A stretch of DNA of 64,000 bases. It comes from Prevotella corporis DSM 18810 = JCM 8529. Its GTDB lineage: Bacteria; Bacteroidota; Bacteroidia; Bacteroidales; Bacteroidaceae. The stretch lies in assembly GCF_000430525.1 (NCBI RefSeq), contig NZ_AUME01000009.1:31354-95353 (forward strand), written 5' to 3'. Below the pieces are notes generated by a model. It was not told the origin of the DNA. It saw nothing but the letters and a program-made list of their open reading frames with translations, and ran no database searches. Shown one piece after another: positions 36,973 through 46,348 of the stretch (position 1 is its first letter; the number at the start of each line of letters is the position of its first letter). Made by a program: the position numbers and the translations under genes.

Positions 36973-39900
36973 ATGGAAACAAAACTACAATCCAAACAGC
37001 AATATCCGCGGTTTATCCAAAATAAACCGTGTGGTATTGACAAATTCGATGGAGGTTCGCAAGAAAGGTTGGCAAAAACTATTGCTCGCCATTTTTGTCA
37101 GAATGATTCATTGGATGAGGAATGTACTTTACCTCGAATTATCGGCATCGAAGGTATTTGGGGATCTGGAAAATCCAACGTGGTTAAAATGTTGGAACGT
37201 GAATTATCAGACGACTATTACTTTTTTGAGTATGACGCATGGGGACATCAAGAGGACTTGCAACGCCGCTCTATATTGGAATTGCTTACAAGCAAACTTA
37301 TTGATGATGGTATCCTATCTGGAAATGCAACAATAAAAGTCAAAGGTGGAGGTACGAAAACCGTATCATGGTCTGAAAAGCTGAAATATTTATTAGCCCG
37401 TAAAACGGAGACCGTAACCGAAAAATATCCCCTTATCAGTAATGGTATGGTTGCGGCATTTTTGGTTGCAGTTTTAACTCCGATATTTACATTTATTGCG
37501 TATGCAGTAAAACCTACACCCACAACATGGTGGTTTTCTTTATTGTCTATTATCATAGCTGCACTGCCAGTTCTTATTGCATTGTGCGTTTGGAAATGGG
37601 CATATAGCAAAGATCATAAATATGGATGGAGTTATATGTTAGCTATTTATCAAGATAAAGTCGAAAAGGACGTTTGCTATGAGACTTTGAGCGAAGACGA
37701 ACCAACGGTTTACGAGTTCAAAACATGGATGCAAGACATTTCTGATTTTATCAAGGAAAAAGGACAACGTAAATTAGTCCTTGTTTTTGACAACATGGAT
37801 CGTCTCCCCGCTGAAAAAGTAAAAGAATTATGGTCTTCTATCCATACGTTCTTCGCCGATAGCGGTTTTGAAAATGTTTGGGCTGTTATTCCTTTCGATG
37901 AAACACATTTAGCTTGTGCATTCGGAGATGAGACCGACGAACAAACGAAACAACTGACCAAGTATTTTATCAATAAAACTTTCCCTATTGTTTATCGTGT
38001 TGCTCCTCCTGTTATTACCGACTATCGAAGTATATTCAACAAACTGTTTGTTGAAGCATTTGGAGAAACAGAAAATGAAGCGAAAGAAACTATAAATCGG
38101 ATATTCAGATTGGTAAATCCTAATGCCAATGTTAGGGAAATTATATCATATATCAATGAGATGGTCGCTCTTAAACAAGAGTGGTGTAACGAAATTTTGA
38201 TGATAAACATAGCATTGTTCTGTTTGAAGAAGACGGATATTCTGGCAAATCCAGTAGAACAAATATTGTCCGGCGACTATCTGAATGGCATTCAAACAAT
38301 AATTAACAATGATCTGCAAACACAACGCGAAATTGCAGCTTTGGTATATGGTGTCGATGTTGAAGATGCTCGACAAATTCCATTGAAAAAATATATTGAA
38401 GGCTGCATCAACGGAGAAGAAGACCACGACATAAATCAATATGCAGAGACTAATAAACAATTTGACACTGTATTAGAAGAAGTTATACAATGTATGGACA
38501 ATGCGCTTATCGATAAGATTATACATTGTTTGCATAAATTAACTCGAAAGAGCGATGTTATTCTGCGTGTATGGCAAAGAATAGCACAATTGAAATTAAA
38601 AGAATCCATAGAGAAGCAGGTGTTCCCTGTCGAATACCAAGAACTGCTGTTGCATTTAGACACGGAAAGCCAAAACCATGTGATTGCTCAATTATATAAG
38701 AAGATAGTTCGGTTCAATGACTTCAATGGCGGCGACTATTTCAAAACGTTAGATGCAATAGACAGGTTTATTGCGCAAAATAAGTTGGCGTGCGATTTTA
38801 CGTCATTGATTGAAGCAAAAACAGTCAAGCCAAATACATTTATCGATTATATTCAAGCTGCAAATGCAACAGATGCTGCCTATCGGGATAACGCGACAAC
38901 TAAAGCATATAAATATTATCAAGTAGCAACAAATTCGGAGGCGCTCGATAATTATTTGGCAAACTTACTACCCGATAATTTCGACCATGCAGATATTGTA
39001 AAAACGTTAAAAGATAATTCTACCTATACGTTTCCAACGCTTTTGCAAGCGATCACGAATTGCATTGATGAACAGAATGTAAATAAAGATAATATAGGGG
39101 CTATATTTACAACCTATCGTTTATTGGCATCTGACGAAGAAAGACCTTTACCTGTAACGTTAGATTCAACCTACATAAATCAGTTGCATTCTGAATTAGA
39201 AACTGATGGCCGAAACATTAAAGAGTCTGGATATTACGATTTAGTCGCCATGCAATTGGCACATGGTCATTCCGTTTCCTTAATAGAGGGTGGAGATATA
39301 AAATATGTTGCAGAACTCATGGACTATTATGTGGATCATGGAGACTTATTAGTAAATAGTGTGGGATGGAATATACCGCTATTAAATGAAACACTACAAT
39401 ACATGGTAAATCATAAACTTGGCTATAAATTATTGCTCTCAGACATATTGCCCCAATTTGAAGATATTAAGAACAGAATAGGTGTAACGGATGAGGTATT
39501 TATCGAGCATTTAGCAGAGTGGAATACCGATTTGGATAAGTATATCACTAAGAACAATATTAAAGATGTAATTCCTGACGCATCTTTTTACGATTTGACC
39601 ACTAAAATAAGCAATGTCCTGACCGATCATATCAATAAAATAGCGTTCGAAGCGTTGTCTGAAATAAGTGTTGATACATTATACGCCCAAAGAACAGCAC
39701 ATACATCATATTATTGGTTTGTCGCAATAAAACATTTACTGGCTAAAATCAAATCCTTGCCAGATAACTTGACTGAATTTGGCAAAAAGATTCTGATGGA
39801 TATTGCTTCTGGAACTCAAAGTTTGAATCCTTTCCCTAATTGTTTCAAGAATATAGTTGAAAGATTGGATAAACGAAAAATTAAATCGACAGTTACCGAT

Positions 39901-40227
39901 ATAAGAAATGATTTCTGCATCGGTAAAAAGACTATCAATGCAATAAAGTTTCAATTTTTCGAAACATGGCTTAGATCGCATGGTAATTTGAAAAGTCAAG
40001 CTGGAGACGTTATTGATAAAATAGTGAAACCTGTAATTTCCGATGGGGCATGCCGTTCATTGATTCTGCAAAACAAAGATTTTTATATGGATTTAATAAA
40101 TACAGCAGGGGATGATGCTTATGAATTGAAAAAGAGTCTCCGAAACCTCATACAAAAAGATTCAGATCCGCAATTGGTTAAATTTGTCAATTCGATAGAT
40201 TCAGTACCTGAGGTTGAAACCGCGTAA
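36973..40227 (+). CDS. Large KAP-family P-loop NTPase, likely defence cargo
   Basis: 1084 residues. Walker A GIWGSGKSNVV at about 61-71; two membrane segments lie between Walker A and B (about 157-180 and 187-208), the hallmark of KAP NTPases; Walker B LVLVFDNMDRLP at about 268-279; the rest is a long helical region without recognised motifs. KAP proteins such as PifA of plasmid F act in phage exclusion, so an abortive-infection role is plausible but only inferred. Base composition is clearly more AT-rich than the flanking mob genes, suggesting recent transfer. It sits next to a large palindrome (40234-40364). Confidence 0.8.
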   Translation: METKLQSKQQYPRFIQNKPCGIDKFDGGSQERLAKTIARHFCQNDSLDEECTLPRIIGIEGIWGSGKSNVVKMLERELSDDYYFFEYDAWGHQEDLQRRSILELLTSKLIDDGILSGNATIKVKGGGTKTVSWSEKLKYLLARKTETVTEKYPLISNGMVAAFLVAVLTPIFTFIAYAVKPTPTTWWFSLLSIIIAALPVLIALCVWKWAYSKDHKYGWSYMLAIYQDKVEKDVCYETLSEDEPTVYEFKTWMQDISDFIKEKGQRKLVLVFDNMDRLPAEKVKELWSSIHTFFADSGFENVWAVIPFDETHLACAFGDETDEQTKQLTKYFINKTFPIVYRVAPPVITDYRSIFNKLFVEAFGETENEAKETINRIFRLVNPNANVREIISYINEMVALKQEWCNEILMINIALFCLKKTDILANPVEQILSGDYLNGIQTIINNDLQTQREIAALVYGVDVEDARQIPLKKYIEGCINGEEDHDINQYAETNKQFDTVLEEVIQCMDNALIDKIIHCLHKLTRKSDVILRVWQRIAQLKLKESIEKQVFPVEYQELLLHLDTESQNHVIAQLYKKIVRFNDFNGGDYFKTLDAIDRFIAQNKLACDFTSLIEAKTVKPNTFIDYIQAANATDAAYRDNATTKAYKYYQVATNSEALDNYLANLLPDNFDHADIVKTLKDNSTYTFPTLLQAITNCIDEQNVNKDNIGAIFTTYRLLASDEERPLPVTLDSTYINQLHSELETDGRNIKESGYYDLVAMQLAHGHSVSLIEGGDIKYVAELMDYYVDHGDLLVNSVGWNIPLLNETLQYMVNHKLGYKLLLSDILPQFEDIKNRIGVTDEVFIEHLAEWNTDLDKYITKNNIKDVIPDASFYDLTTKISNVLTDHINKIAFEALSEISVDTLYAQRTAHTSYYWFVAIKHLLAKIKSLPDNLTEFGKKILMDIASGTQSLNPFPNCFKNIVERLDKRKIKSTVTDIRNDFCIGKKTINAIKFQFFETWLRSHGNLKSQAGDVIDKIVKPVISDGACRSLILQNKDFYMDLINTAGDDAYELKKSLRNLIQKDSDPQLVKFVNSIDSVPEVETA

Positions 40228-40233
40228 GTATTT

Positions 40234-40364
40234 GTCTAACAAGTCCGAATTTTACGATTTTACCCGTCAGAACTGAAGTGCCCCCCAAAAAAATTGTATC
40301 CAACTTTTGGGGGTCACTTCAAACTTCGATAGGGATAATTTTCAATTTTGGGGACTTGTTAGAC
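40234..40364. repeat. Large nested inverted repeat with IS-like ends at the cargo/mob junction
   Basis: Outer arms GTCTAACAAGTCC (40234-40246) and GGACTTGTTAGAC (40352-40364) match perfectly over 13 bp. Inner arms: TGAAGTGCCCCCCAAAA from 40274 and TTTTGGGGGTCACTTCA ending at 40321 match at 16 of 17. The inner words resemble IS3-family termini (TG...CA), facing each other with 14 bases between. The right arm contains the stop of mobC, so the left arm looks like an inverted copy of it. May be the scar of an insertion that brought the cargo, or a two-way terminator. Confidence 0.8.
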
Positions 40365-42377
40365 AGTCTCATTATCTGGTAGCAGTTTACACAGCACCGG
40401 ATCGTTTTTGATACGCTCCAGTTCCTCCTGCACAATCTGCTTCACCTCTTCCTTGATGCGCCGGTAGTTCGCCTGCACCGTTTCCTTCATGCGGTCGTTG
40501 CCGTCCTCGTCCGTGAAGTTTGTAATGACGGGAATTTTCTTGTAGGCACTTTCTTCCCGTTTCACCTTTTCGGCATCCACCACAATCTCGCAATGAAAAA
40601 TCTTCTGCTCGATACGCTCGTTGAAGTTGTCGGATACAGAACCGACAAACATTCCCTGCGTAAGCCCGGAAATCTTACTCGGTGGAATGAGCGCGTCCAT
40701 CTGCGTGTTGATGGAGGTGGAAACATCCTGCCGGTTGATGGAGATGGACTGCCGTTTCTGCAACACCTTACCGAACCGCTCGGAGAGCGTCTTGGCTGTT
40801 TCCCCCACCACCTGACCGGAGAAAATATTGCCGACAGTGTTCATCACCACTTTCGCCTCTTTGTCCCCGTAGTCACGCACTAACTGGCTGAAATCCTGAA
40901 AGCCCAGACACACGGCAACCTTGTTGCTTCGGGCGGTAGCTATAAGATTGTCCAACCCTTTGAAGTATATTGTGGGCAACTCGTCGATGATGACCGATGA
41001 CTTCAGCATCCCCTTCTTGTTGATGAGCTTCACGATACGGGAATTATACAGACCGAGTGCCGCACCGTAGATATTCTGACGGTCGGGATTGTTACCCACG
41101 CAGAGGATTTTCGGCTCTTCGGGATTGTTGATGTCCAGCGTAAACTCGCTGTCTGACATCACCCAGTAGAGCTGCGGTGAAATCATCCTCGAAAGCGGGA
41201 TTTTTGCCGACGCTATCTGACCCATGAGCTGCTCCGCAGCCCCTCCAAGCCACGCATCCATGAACGGCGAAAGGTAGTTCTCCAGCTCCGGATAAGAGGT
41301 CAGTATCGGAAATATATCCTCGTAACGGCGGTTCAGAAACTCGATAGCATGGGGAAACGTGCAAAACTTCCCGTTCTGATAGATTTTGAGATACCAGATA
41401 ATACTGGCAAACAGAATGATAGGTGACTCCACGAAGAAGTCGCCCTGCTTTTGCACCCACGTTTTATTGAGGTTGAGCATTATTGTGTAGGCACTCTCAT
41501 AGGCATCCGTAATATCTTCCATAAAATCCGGGTGAATGGGATTGCACCGATGAGAGCGTCGCGGGTCGTCGAAGTTGATCACATAGAACTTCGGCTTTAC
41601 CTTGTAGCCGTCCGGGTGGTTCAGCAAATGGTTGTAGGCAATAGTAGATAGGTCGGGATACTTGAAATCGTAGATGTATTGACTAAAGCCCTTTTCAATC
41701 TGTTGCTTGATAAAATTGTTTACCACGGCATAGGACTTGCCGCTGCCCGGCGTACCCAACACGATGGACGCACGGAAGGGATTAACTACATTGATCCAAC
41801 CGTTGTTCCAGCGTTTCCTGTAATAGAAACGTGTCGGCAGATTGACCGAATACTCGCTTTCGATAAGCCTCGTTTCCTGCATGAAACTCTCGTTCTCGTT
41901 GTTGAAAACATCCTCCATCAAATTGTGTTTCAACAGGCGGCTCATCCACAGACCACCCATCAACAGGCAGACATAGCCCGTTCCAATGGTAAGGACATAC
42001 AGTCCCGTCACCGCTTCAAGCGGCAGCGGCAGGGGCAGCAACCACCAGTTCAGGAAAAACAGCACGAACCCGACGGCAAATGCTGTCCAGATTCTCCCCC
42101 AAGTGATTTTCTCACCCTTGACACCCTTCGTACCCAGACAGGACAAGGCAAGCAAAAGGACGGAAAACAGCTTCGTGTAGAGAATGGAATGGAACAGCCC
42201 CGCCGTGCGGTCGAAGTTCAGAAGGATTTTGTCCACCACGCCGATGTTCACGCCCCACAGCCGGATGGCTTCGTAGCAGAACCAGTACACGTTCATGACC
42301 ACTAAAATGATACTCACGGCACGCAGAAAATCCATGATTTTCGCCAATGCCCTCAAATCGTCTTCTTGTTGTGACAT
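40359..42377 (-). CDS. mobC: Type IV coupling protein MobC (VirD4/TraG family)
   Basis: 672 residues. N-terminal YWFCY-type region (MNVYWFCYEAIRLWG), about four membrane segments (about 18-40, 62-80, 96-118, 124-146), then an ATPase: GTPGSGKSYAVV (Walker A, about 209), KILCVGNNPD and VIIDELPTIYFKGLDNLIATARS (Walker B). It links the relaxosome to the transfer channel. Last gene of the mobABC unit; its stop lies in the large inverted repeat. Catalytic residues look intact. Confidence 0.94.
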   Translation of the reverse strand: MSQQEDDLRALAKIMDFLRAVSIILVVMNVYWFCYEAIRLWGVNIGVVDKILLNFDRTAGLFHSILYTKLFSVLLLALSCLGTKGVKGEKITWGRIWTAFAVGFVLFFLNWWLLPLPLPLEAVTGLYVLTIGTGYVCLLMGGLWMSRLLKHNLMEDVFNNENESFMQETRLIESEYSVNLPTRFYYRKRWNNGWINVVNPFRASIVLGTPGSGKSYAVVNNFIKQQIEKGFSQYIYDFKYPDLSTIAYNHLLNHPDGYKVKPKFYVINFDDPRRSHRCNPIHPDFMEDITDAYESAYTIMLNLNKTWVQKQGDFFVESPIILFASIIWYLKIYQNGKFCTFPHAIEFLNRRYEDIFPILTSYPELENYLSPFMDAWLGGAAEQLMGQIASAKIPLSRMISPQLYWVMSDSEFTLDINNPEEPKILCVGNNPDRQNIYGAALGLYNSRIVKLINKKGMLKSSVIIDELPTIYFKGLDNLIATARSNKVAVCLGFQDFSQLVRDYGDKEAKVVMNTVGNIFSGQVVGETAKTLSERFGKVLQKRQSISINRQDVSTSINTQMDALIPPSKISGLTQGMFVGSVSDNFNERIEQKIFHCEIVVDAEKVKREESAYKKIPVITNFTDEDGNDRMKETVQANYRRIKEEVKQIVQEELERIKNDPVLCKLLPDNETV

Positions 42378-42407
42378 ACATTGATTTTTTAATTGTTGAT
42401 ACTCTGA

Positions 42408-43655
42408 TTACATACCCAAGCCCTTGCGTTTTTTCTTCTTTTTGCGCTTCATCGCCCGGATGAAAGCCTCTTCCTCGGCATCTACCGCCGGACCTTCGGG
42501 AGTGAGCAAGCCCATACCGCCCGATATATCTTCACTGTCGTAGGCGGTCTGCCCGTGTGCCTTGTCCGCAGCATCCACAGGGATGGATAGCGGTATCGGC
42601 GGTTGTCCGGCGTATGGCAGGGTGAAGTGTTCCTGCAAGGCATTCGCCGAAAGCTCCTTACCCATGCGCGAACCGTTCAGCACGCATCCCGTGCGGTGGT
42701 CGATGAAGGTAGCCCCATAGATGCGCCCTTCCTCTGTGTAGCGCAGTACGGTGTCGATGCCCTTCTCTTTGAGTTGGGATACAAATTTGTCCTTGTCATA
42801 AGTGCCTTGCAGCACGGAAAGGACGGTGCGTTTCGTCATGTCTGCCAGTTTCCTATCCTTGATTTCCGATTTGGAACGGACAAACTTCTTCTGTACGGCT
42901 TCATAGCCTGCGGACTTCCCGAAAAGCGAGGATTTGAACGGGTTGCCCACCTTGTTACCCTTGTCGTCCGTGACGGAATAGACCAGCCCGTGATACTCCC
43001 GTCCGCGCACGTTGCCCCTCGCTTCCTCCACCGTCATATTATATAAGGAAAGGAGCGCACGGTATTCGCCCATCGTCTGGAAACGGTACTGCCCATTCAG
43101 AGCCTTCACGGTGTTGCCTACCTGCTTCTTCACATCACCTGCCGATGCGGCCACCTTGCGCAACGGATTATCCAATCTCTGATTTTTACGTTCTGCCGGA
43201 TGCAATCCGTACTTCTGTTCCAGTTCCCTGCGGATACGGTCGCTGCGGCGGTAGAGAAAATCCCGGTTGAGCCTTTTCCCGTTCTCGTCCACGTTGACCG
43301 TCACGATGTGCAGGTGGTGGCGGTCGATGTCCTCGTGCTTGAATACAAGATAAGGCTGGTTTCCGAAACCGAGTTTTTCCAGATACTCGCGGGCGATATT
43401 CTGCAACTCAATATCGGTCAGCACATCCTCCGGGTGCGGGTTGAGAGAGATATGCACCACCGGCTTCTCGATCTTCATCTGCGGTGGCAGGAAGGTGAGA
43501 AAACCCTCCATCGCCTTGCCTATGTCCACCGTTCCCGAACCGTCATTGTAGATGCGGTTGGTGGTGAGAAGCCGCCCCTGCGCCTCGTTAATCTTCTCCC
43601 CGTTGTAGGCAATCGCGCCGTACAACGAACTTCCTACACTGATTTTTGCGACCAT
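42408..43655 (-). CDS. mobB: Relaxase MobB
   Basis: 415 residues. N-terminal relaxase domain: Tyr-rich beginning (SLYGAIAYNGEKI), the HEDIDRHHLHIVTVNVD motif with the three-His metal site, and RRELEQKYGLHPAERK. The C-terminal half is basic and probably binds DNA or partners; last residues are KRKKKKKRKGLGM. It nicks oriT and leads the strand into the recipient. Overlaps mobA by 22 bases. Confidence 0.94.
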   Translation of the reverse strand: MVAKISVGSSLYGAIAYNGEKINEAQGRLLTTNRIYNDGSGTVDIGKAMEGFLTFLPPQMKIEKPVVHISLNPHPEDVLTDIELQNIAREYLEKLGFGNQPYLVFKHEDIDRHHLHIVTVNVDENGKRLNRDFLYRRSDRIRRELEQKYGLHPAERKNQRLDNPLRKVAASAGDVKKQVGNTVKALNGQYRFQTMGEYRALLSLYNMTVEEARGNVRGREYHGLVYSVTDDKGNKVGNPFKSSLFGKSAGYEAVQKKFVRSKSEIKDRKLADMTKRTVLSVLQGTYDKDKFVSQLKEKGIDTVLRYTEEGRIYGATFIDHRTGCVLNGSRMGKELSANALQEHFTLPYAGQPPIPLSIPVDAADKAHGQTAYDSEDISGGMGLLTPEGPAVDAEEEAFIRAMKRKKKKKRKGLGM

Positions 43656-44062
43656 TTTGCCTCCATTTCCCTTGAAAGTTCCACAATCCGGCGGCTCAGT
43701 TTCACGAGTTCGACGGTGTGTTGCTCTAATTTGTAGAGCAACGCCATCGCCTTTTTCTCTGAAAAATGCAGCCTCAGTTCCTTCACGACTTGGTTGTAAT
43801 TCGTACCCACGGCACGGAATTGTGCATGAAAATCCGACAGTTTGGTGTAATAGTCCACCAACGTCTTGTCCACCTTCAGCACCTTGAACGGTTGCCCGAA
43901 GAAGTGCGCTTTGAGGAAAACAGACCGTGCATAGACACCCGATTTTCCGAACATGGCGAGGAAACGGTTGTGTTCCTCCTCGTTGAAACGGACGGTGTAC
44001 CGGTACACCGCCGGATCAAGTTTGGGATTTCTCCCTGATTTGCTTTTCCTTTTCTCTTTCAT
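43634..44062 (-). CDS. mobA: Relaxosome accessory protein MobA
   Basis: 142 residues; basic N-terminus (MKEKRKSKSGRNPKLDP) followed by a ribbon-helix-helix-like segment YRYTVRFNEEEHNRFLAMFGKSG and YARSVFLKAHFF, then helices with VGTNYNQVVKEL. This is the MobC-type DNA-binding fold that melts oriT in Bacteroides elements (named MobA in CTnDOT). Directly upstream is the 24-base leader shared with the DUF1896 gene. Confidence 0.92.
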   Translation of the reverse strand: MKEKRKSKSGRNPKLDPAVYRYTVRFNEEEHNRFLAMFGKSGVYARSVFLKAHFFGQPFKVLKVDKTLVDYYTKLSDFHAQFRAVGTNYNQVVKELRLHFSEKKAMALLYKLEQHTVELVKLSRRIVELSREMEAKWSQKSV

Positions 44063-44447
44063 ATTACTTTGGATTTAGCGGATTGACGGCATAAGCCGCC
44101 GCTTCGGATTACAGCACCGCAGTTCTGAAAGGCTTCCCGACTTCGGAGGGAAAGCCCGCCCCCTGCAAGGGCAAGTGCTTTTCGTGGCTGCTCAAAATAT
44201 TTTGAGCGGCTGAAAAGACATCTTGCTATGTTCAGGTGAACATAAAAATCCGTCAGGGGACGGATTGGGAAAATACCTTTCAGGACTCCGGGCCGCGCGT
44301 CATCGGCGAACCCTGCTGTCCGGGTGCAAAGTTACGCCCTTAAAGCGGTATCGGACAGATGCTTGACCCGGTCAATGACTGCCAACCGGCGCAACGTGCC
44401 GCCACTTGCCGGAGAAGTGATACAGGTTCCAAAATATACTTGTTTAT
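44063..44447. other. oriT-like region with stacked inverted repeats
   Basis: Divergent region between mobA and traA. It contains GCTCAAAATATTTTGAGC, an 18-bp perfect palindrome (44190-44207), ATGTTCA/TGAACAT (44228-44243), and ATCCGTC/GACGGAT with loop AGGG (44248-44265), plus imperfect arms at about 44127-44155. The CTnDOT oriT lies close to mobA, and this crowd of repeats makes it the best candidate here. The nick position cannot be read from sequence. Confidence 0.6.
44327..44334 (-). promoter_or_regulatory. -7 box of the mob operon
   Basis: CAAAGTTA, or TAACTTTG on the minus strand, an exact TAnnTTTG, upstream of the oriT-like repeats and about 265 bases before mobA. A -33 box is not evident. 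Confidence 0.45.
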
Positions 44448-44771
44448 TTGCAGCATGATTCAAGAAACGAACGATTTGAAGATATGATAAACGGAACATT
44501 CAAATACCCGGAAATCCGCTTCTTCGGATACTTGCCGAAACGGATACCCGAACCGTCGGAAACCCGGTTCTCCGACAATTCGGTGACGTATGGATTCAAT
44601 GACTTCATGACGCAATGTCGTCAATCACCATTTGTCCGACGCACCGCTTCACCACAGAACCGGATACGCGACGACCCGCCTGCGTGTGTAGTCACGGAAG
44701 CGGATGGTGCGACAGCCAAATCCGTATGGAAACAGAAAAACAAATCATCAACAATTAAAATAAATGGAACT

Positions 44772-45533
44772 ATGAGTAAGGAAATCTTCGTTGCATTCGC
44801 AACACAGAAAGGTGGCATCGGCAAATCCACTGTCACGGCACTTGCCGCCAGCTACCTGCACAACGTGAAAGGCTACAATGTCGCCGTCGTGGACTGCGAC
44901 GACCCGCAGCACAGCATCCACGGGCTGCGCGAACACGAAATGGGGCTTATCGACAGCAGCACCTACTTCAAGGCTCTCGCTTGCGACCATTTCCGCCGGA
45001 TCAAAAAGAACGCCTACACCATCGTCAAAAGCAATGCGGTGAACGCCCTCGACGATGCCGAGAGGATGATTGCCACTGAGGACGTGAAACCCGACGTGGT
45101 GTTCTTCGACATGCCCGGCACACTCCGAAGCAACGGCGTGATAAAGACGCTCTCGCAGATGGACTACATTTTCACTCCGCTGAGTGCCGACCGCTTTGTC
45201 GTGGAGAGTACCCTGAAATTCGTCACGATGTTCCGCGACAGGCTGATGACTACCGGACAGGCGAAAACAAAGGGGCTGCATCTGTTCTGGACGATGGTGG
45301 ACGGCAGGGAGAGGAACGACTTGTACGGCATCTACGAGGAAGTGATAGCCGAAATGGGCTTTCCGGTACTTTCCACCCGCTTGCCCGACAGCAAGAAGTT
45401 CCGCCGTGACCTTTCGGAAGAGCGCAAGAGCGTTTTCCGCTCCACCATCTTCCCGATGGACACGGCACTGCTGAAAGGGAGTGGCATCCGGGAGTTTTCC
45501 GAAGAGATAAGCGACATCATCAGACCGCAGTGA
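44772..45533 (+). CDS. traA: ParA-like ATPase TraA
   Basis: 253 residues. Deviant Walker A QKGGIGKSTVTALA (about 11), VVDCDDPQHS and FFDMPGTL (Walker A'/B parts) mark a ParA/MinD ATPase. First gene of the tra operon in CTnDOT. An in-frame open stretch runs upstream to 44448 but is not ParA-like, so the ATG at 44772 (MSKEIFVAFATQKGG) is chosen. The stop overlaps the next start (GTGA). May position the transfer apparatus or DNA. Confidence 0.92.
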   Translation: MSKEIFVAFATQKGGIGKSTVTALAASYLHNVKGYNVAVVDCDDPQHSIHGLREHEMGLIDSSTYFKALACDHFRRIKKNAYTIVKSNAVNALDDAERMIATEDVKPDVVFFDMPGTLRSNGVIKTLSQMDYIFTPLSADRFVVESTLKFVTMFRDRLMTTGQAKTKGLHLFWTMVDGRERNDLYGIYEEVIAEMGFPVLSTRLPDSKKFRRDLSEERKSVFRSTIFPMDTALLKGSGIREFSEEISDIIRPQ

Positions 45534-45535
45534 GC

Positions 45536-45976
45536 ATGGGCAGCAGGAAAGTGAACACGGAAGGCATCGACGAGGAACTGCTGTTAGCCTCCATCGGGCG
45601 GCGCACACAGGACGGGACACTGCGCCCCGCACAGGAAGTACCCGCAGCTGCACCGACCGAAGAGGACACCGCCGCACCGGAACCATCTCCTGTGCAACCC
45701 GTAACACGGGAAAAAGCGCAGAGGGAAAGTGGACGCCGGAAAAGGCAGGACGAGGACTACAACGAGCTATTCCTGCGCCGCAACGAGATAAAGACCCGCC
45801 AATGTGTCTATATCAGCCGTGACGTCCACGGCAAGATCCTCAGAATCGTGAACGACATCGCCGGAGGGGAAATCTCAGTAGGCGGATATGTGGATACCGT
45901 GCTGCGCCAGCATCTGGAACAGCACAAGGAGAGAATCAACGAACTGTACAAGAAACAACGTGAAGATCTGATTTGA
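45536..45976 (+). CDS. traB: Conjugal transfer protein TraB (DUF3408)
   Basis: 146 residues. Basic/acidic, partly disordered N-terminus, then EDYNELFLRRNEIKTRQCVYISRDVHGKILRIVNDIAGGEISVGGYVDTVLRQHLEQHK, the DUF3408 ribbon-helix-helix-like domain. A GTG at 45530 overlaps the traA stop and would add two residues. A second DUF3408 protein is encoded next. Likely DNA-binding. Confidence 0.85.
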   Translation: MGSRKVNTEGIDEELLLASIGRRTQDGTLRPAQEVPAAAPTEEDTAAPEPSPVQPVTREKAQRESGRRKRQDEDYNELFLRRNEIKTRQCVYISRDVHGKILRIVNDIAGGEISVGGYVDTVLRQHLEQHKERINELYKKQREDLI

Positions 45977-45978
45977 AA

Positions 45979-46332
45979 ATGGAAAAAGAAATGACACCGA
46001 ATGAAAAAAGACCACAGCAAGACTGCGGAGGTATGTTTACCCAAGTGCAGGCGAGTGTGGAAATACTGTCGCCTGTCCCGGTAAGCGGCAAATGCAGTGA
46101 GAAGGACTATGAACGCCTGTTCATCCGCGACCCGGAAGTAAAGGCACGTGAGGGGAAGATGGCGTATGTGCGCCCGGAGTACCACGAGCGTATCATGCGT
46201 ATCACCCGTGTAATCGGGCATGACCGGCTTACGCTGTCCGCTTACATCGACCATGTGCTGACGCACCACTTCAACCAGTGCGAAGATGCGATAAAGAGCC
46301 TTTATGCCCGAAATTACAATTCAGTATTCTAA
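45979..46332 (+). CDS. traC: Conjugal transfer protein TraC (DUF3408)
   Basis: 117 residues, a second DUF3408 protein: EKDYERLFIRDPEVKAREGKMAYVRPEYHERIMRITRVIGHDRLTLSAYIDHVLTHHFNQ. It shares the domain and order of residues with TraB, so the two are probably duplicates that could heterodimerise. Starts two bases after the traB stop. Confidence 0.82.
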   Translation: MEKEMTPNEKRPQQDCGGMFTQVQASVEILSPVPVSGKCSEKDYERLFIRDPEVKAREGKMAYVRPEYHERIMRITRVIGHDRLTLSAYIDHVLTHHFNQCEDAIKSLYARNYNSVF

Positions 46333-46348
46333 CCAAAAACGGAAGGAT

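Noticed and set aside
44448..44771. N-terminal extension of TraA
   Set aside because: The 108 residues are not ParA-like and no start signal supports them; the ATG at 44772 begins the ParA fold.
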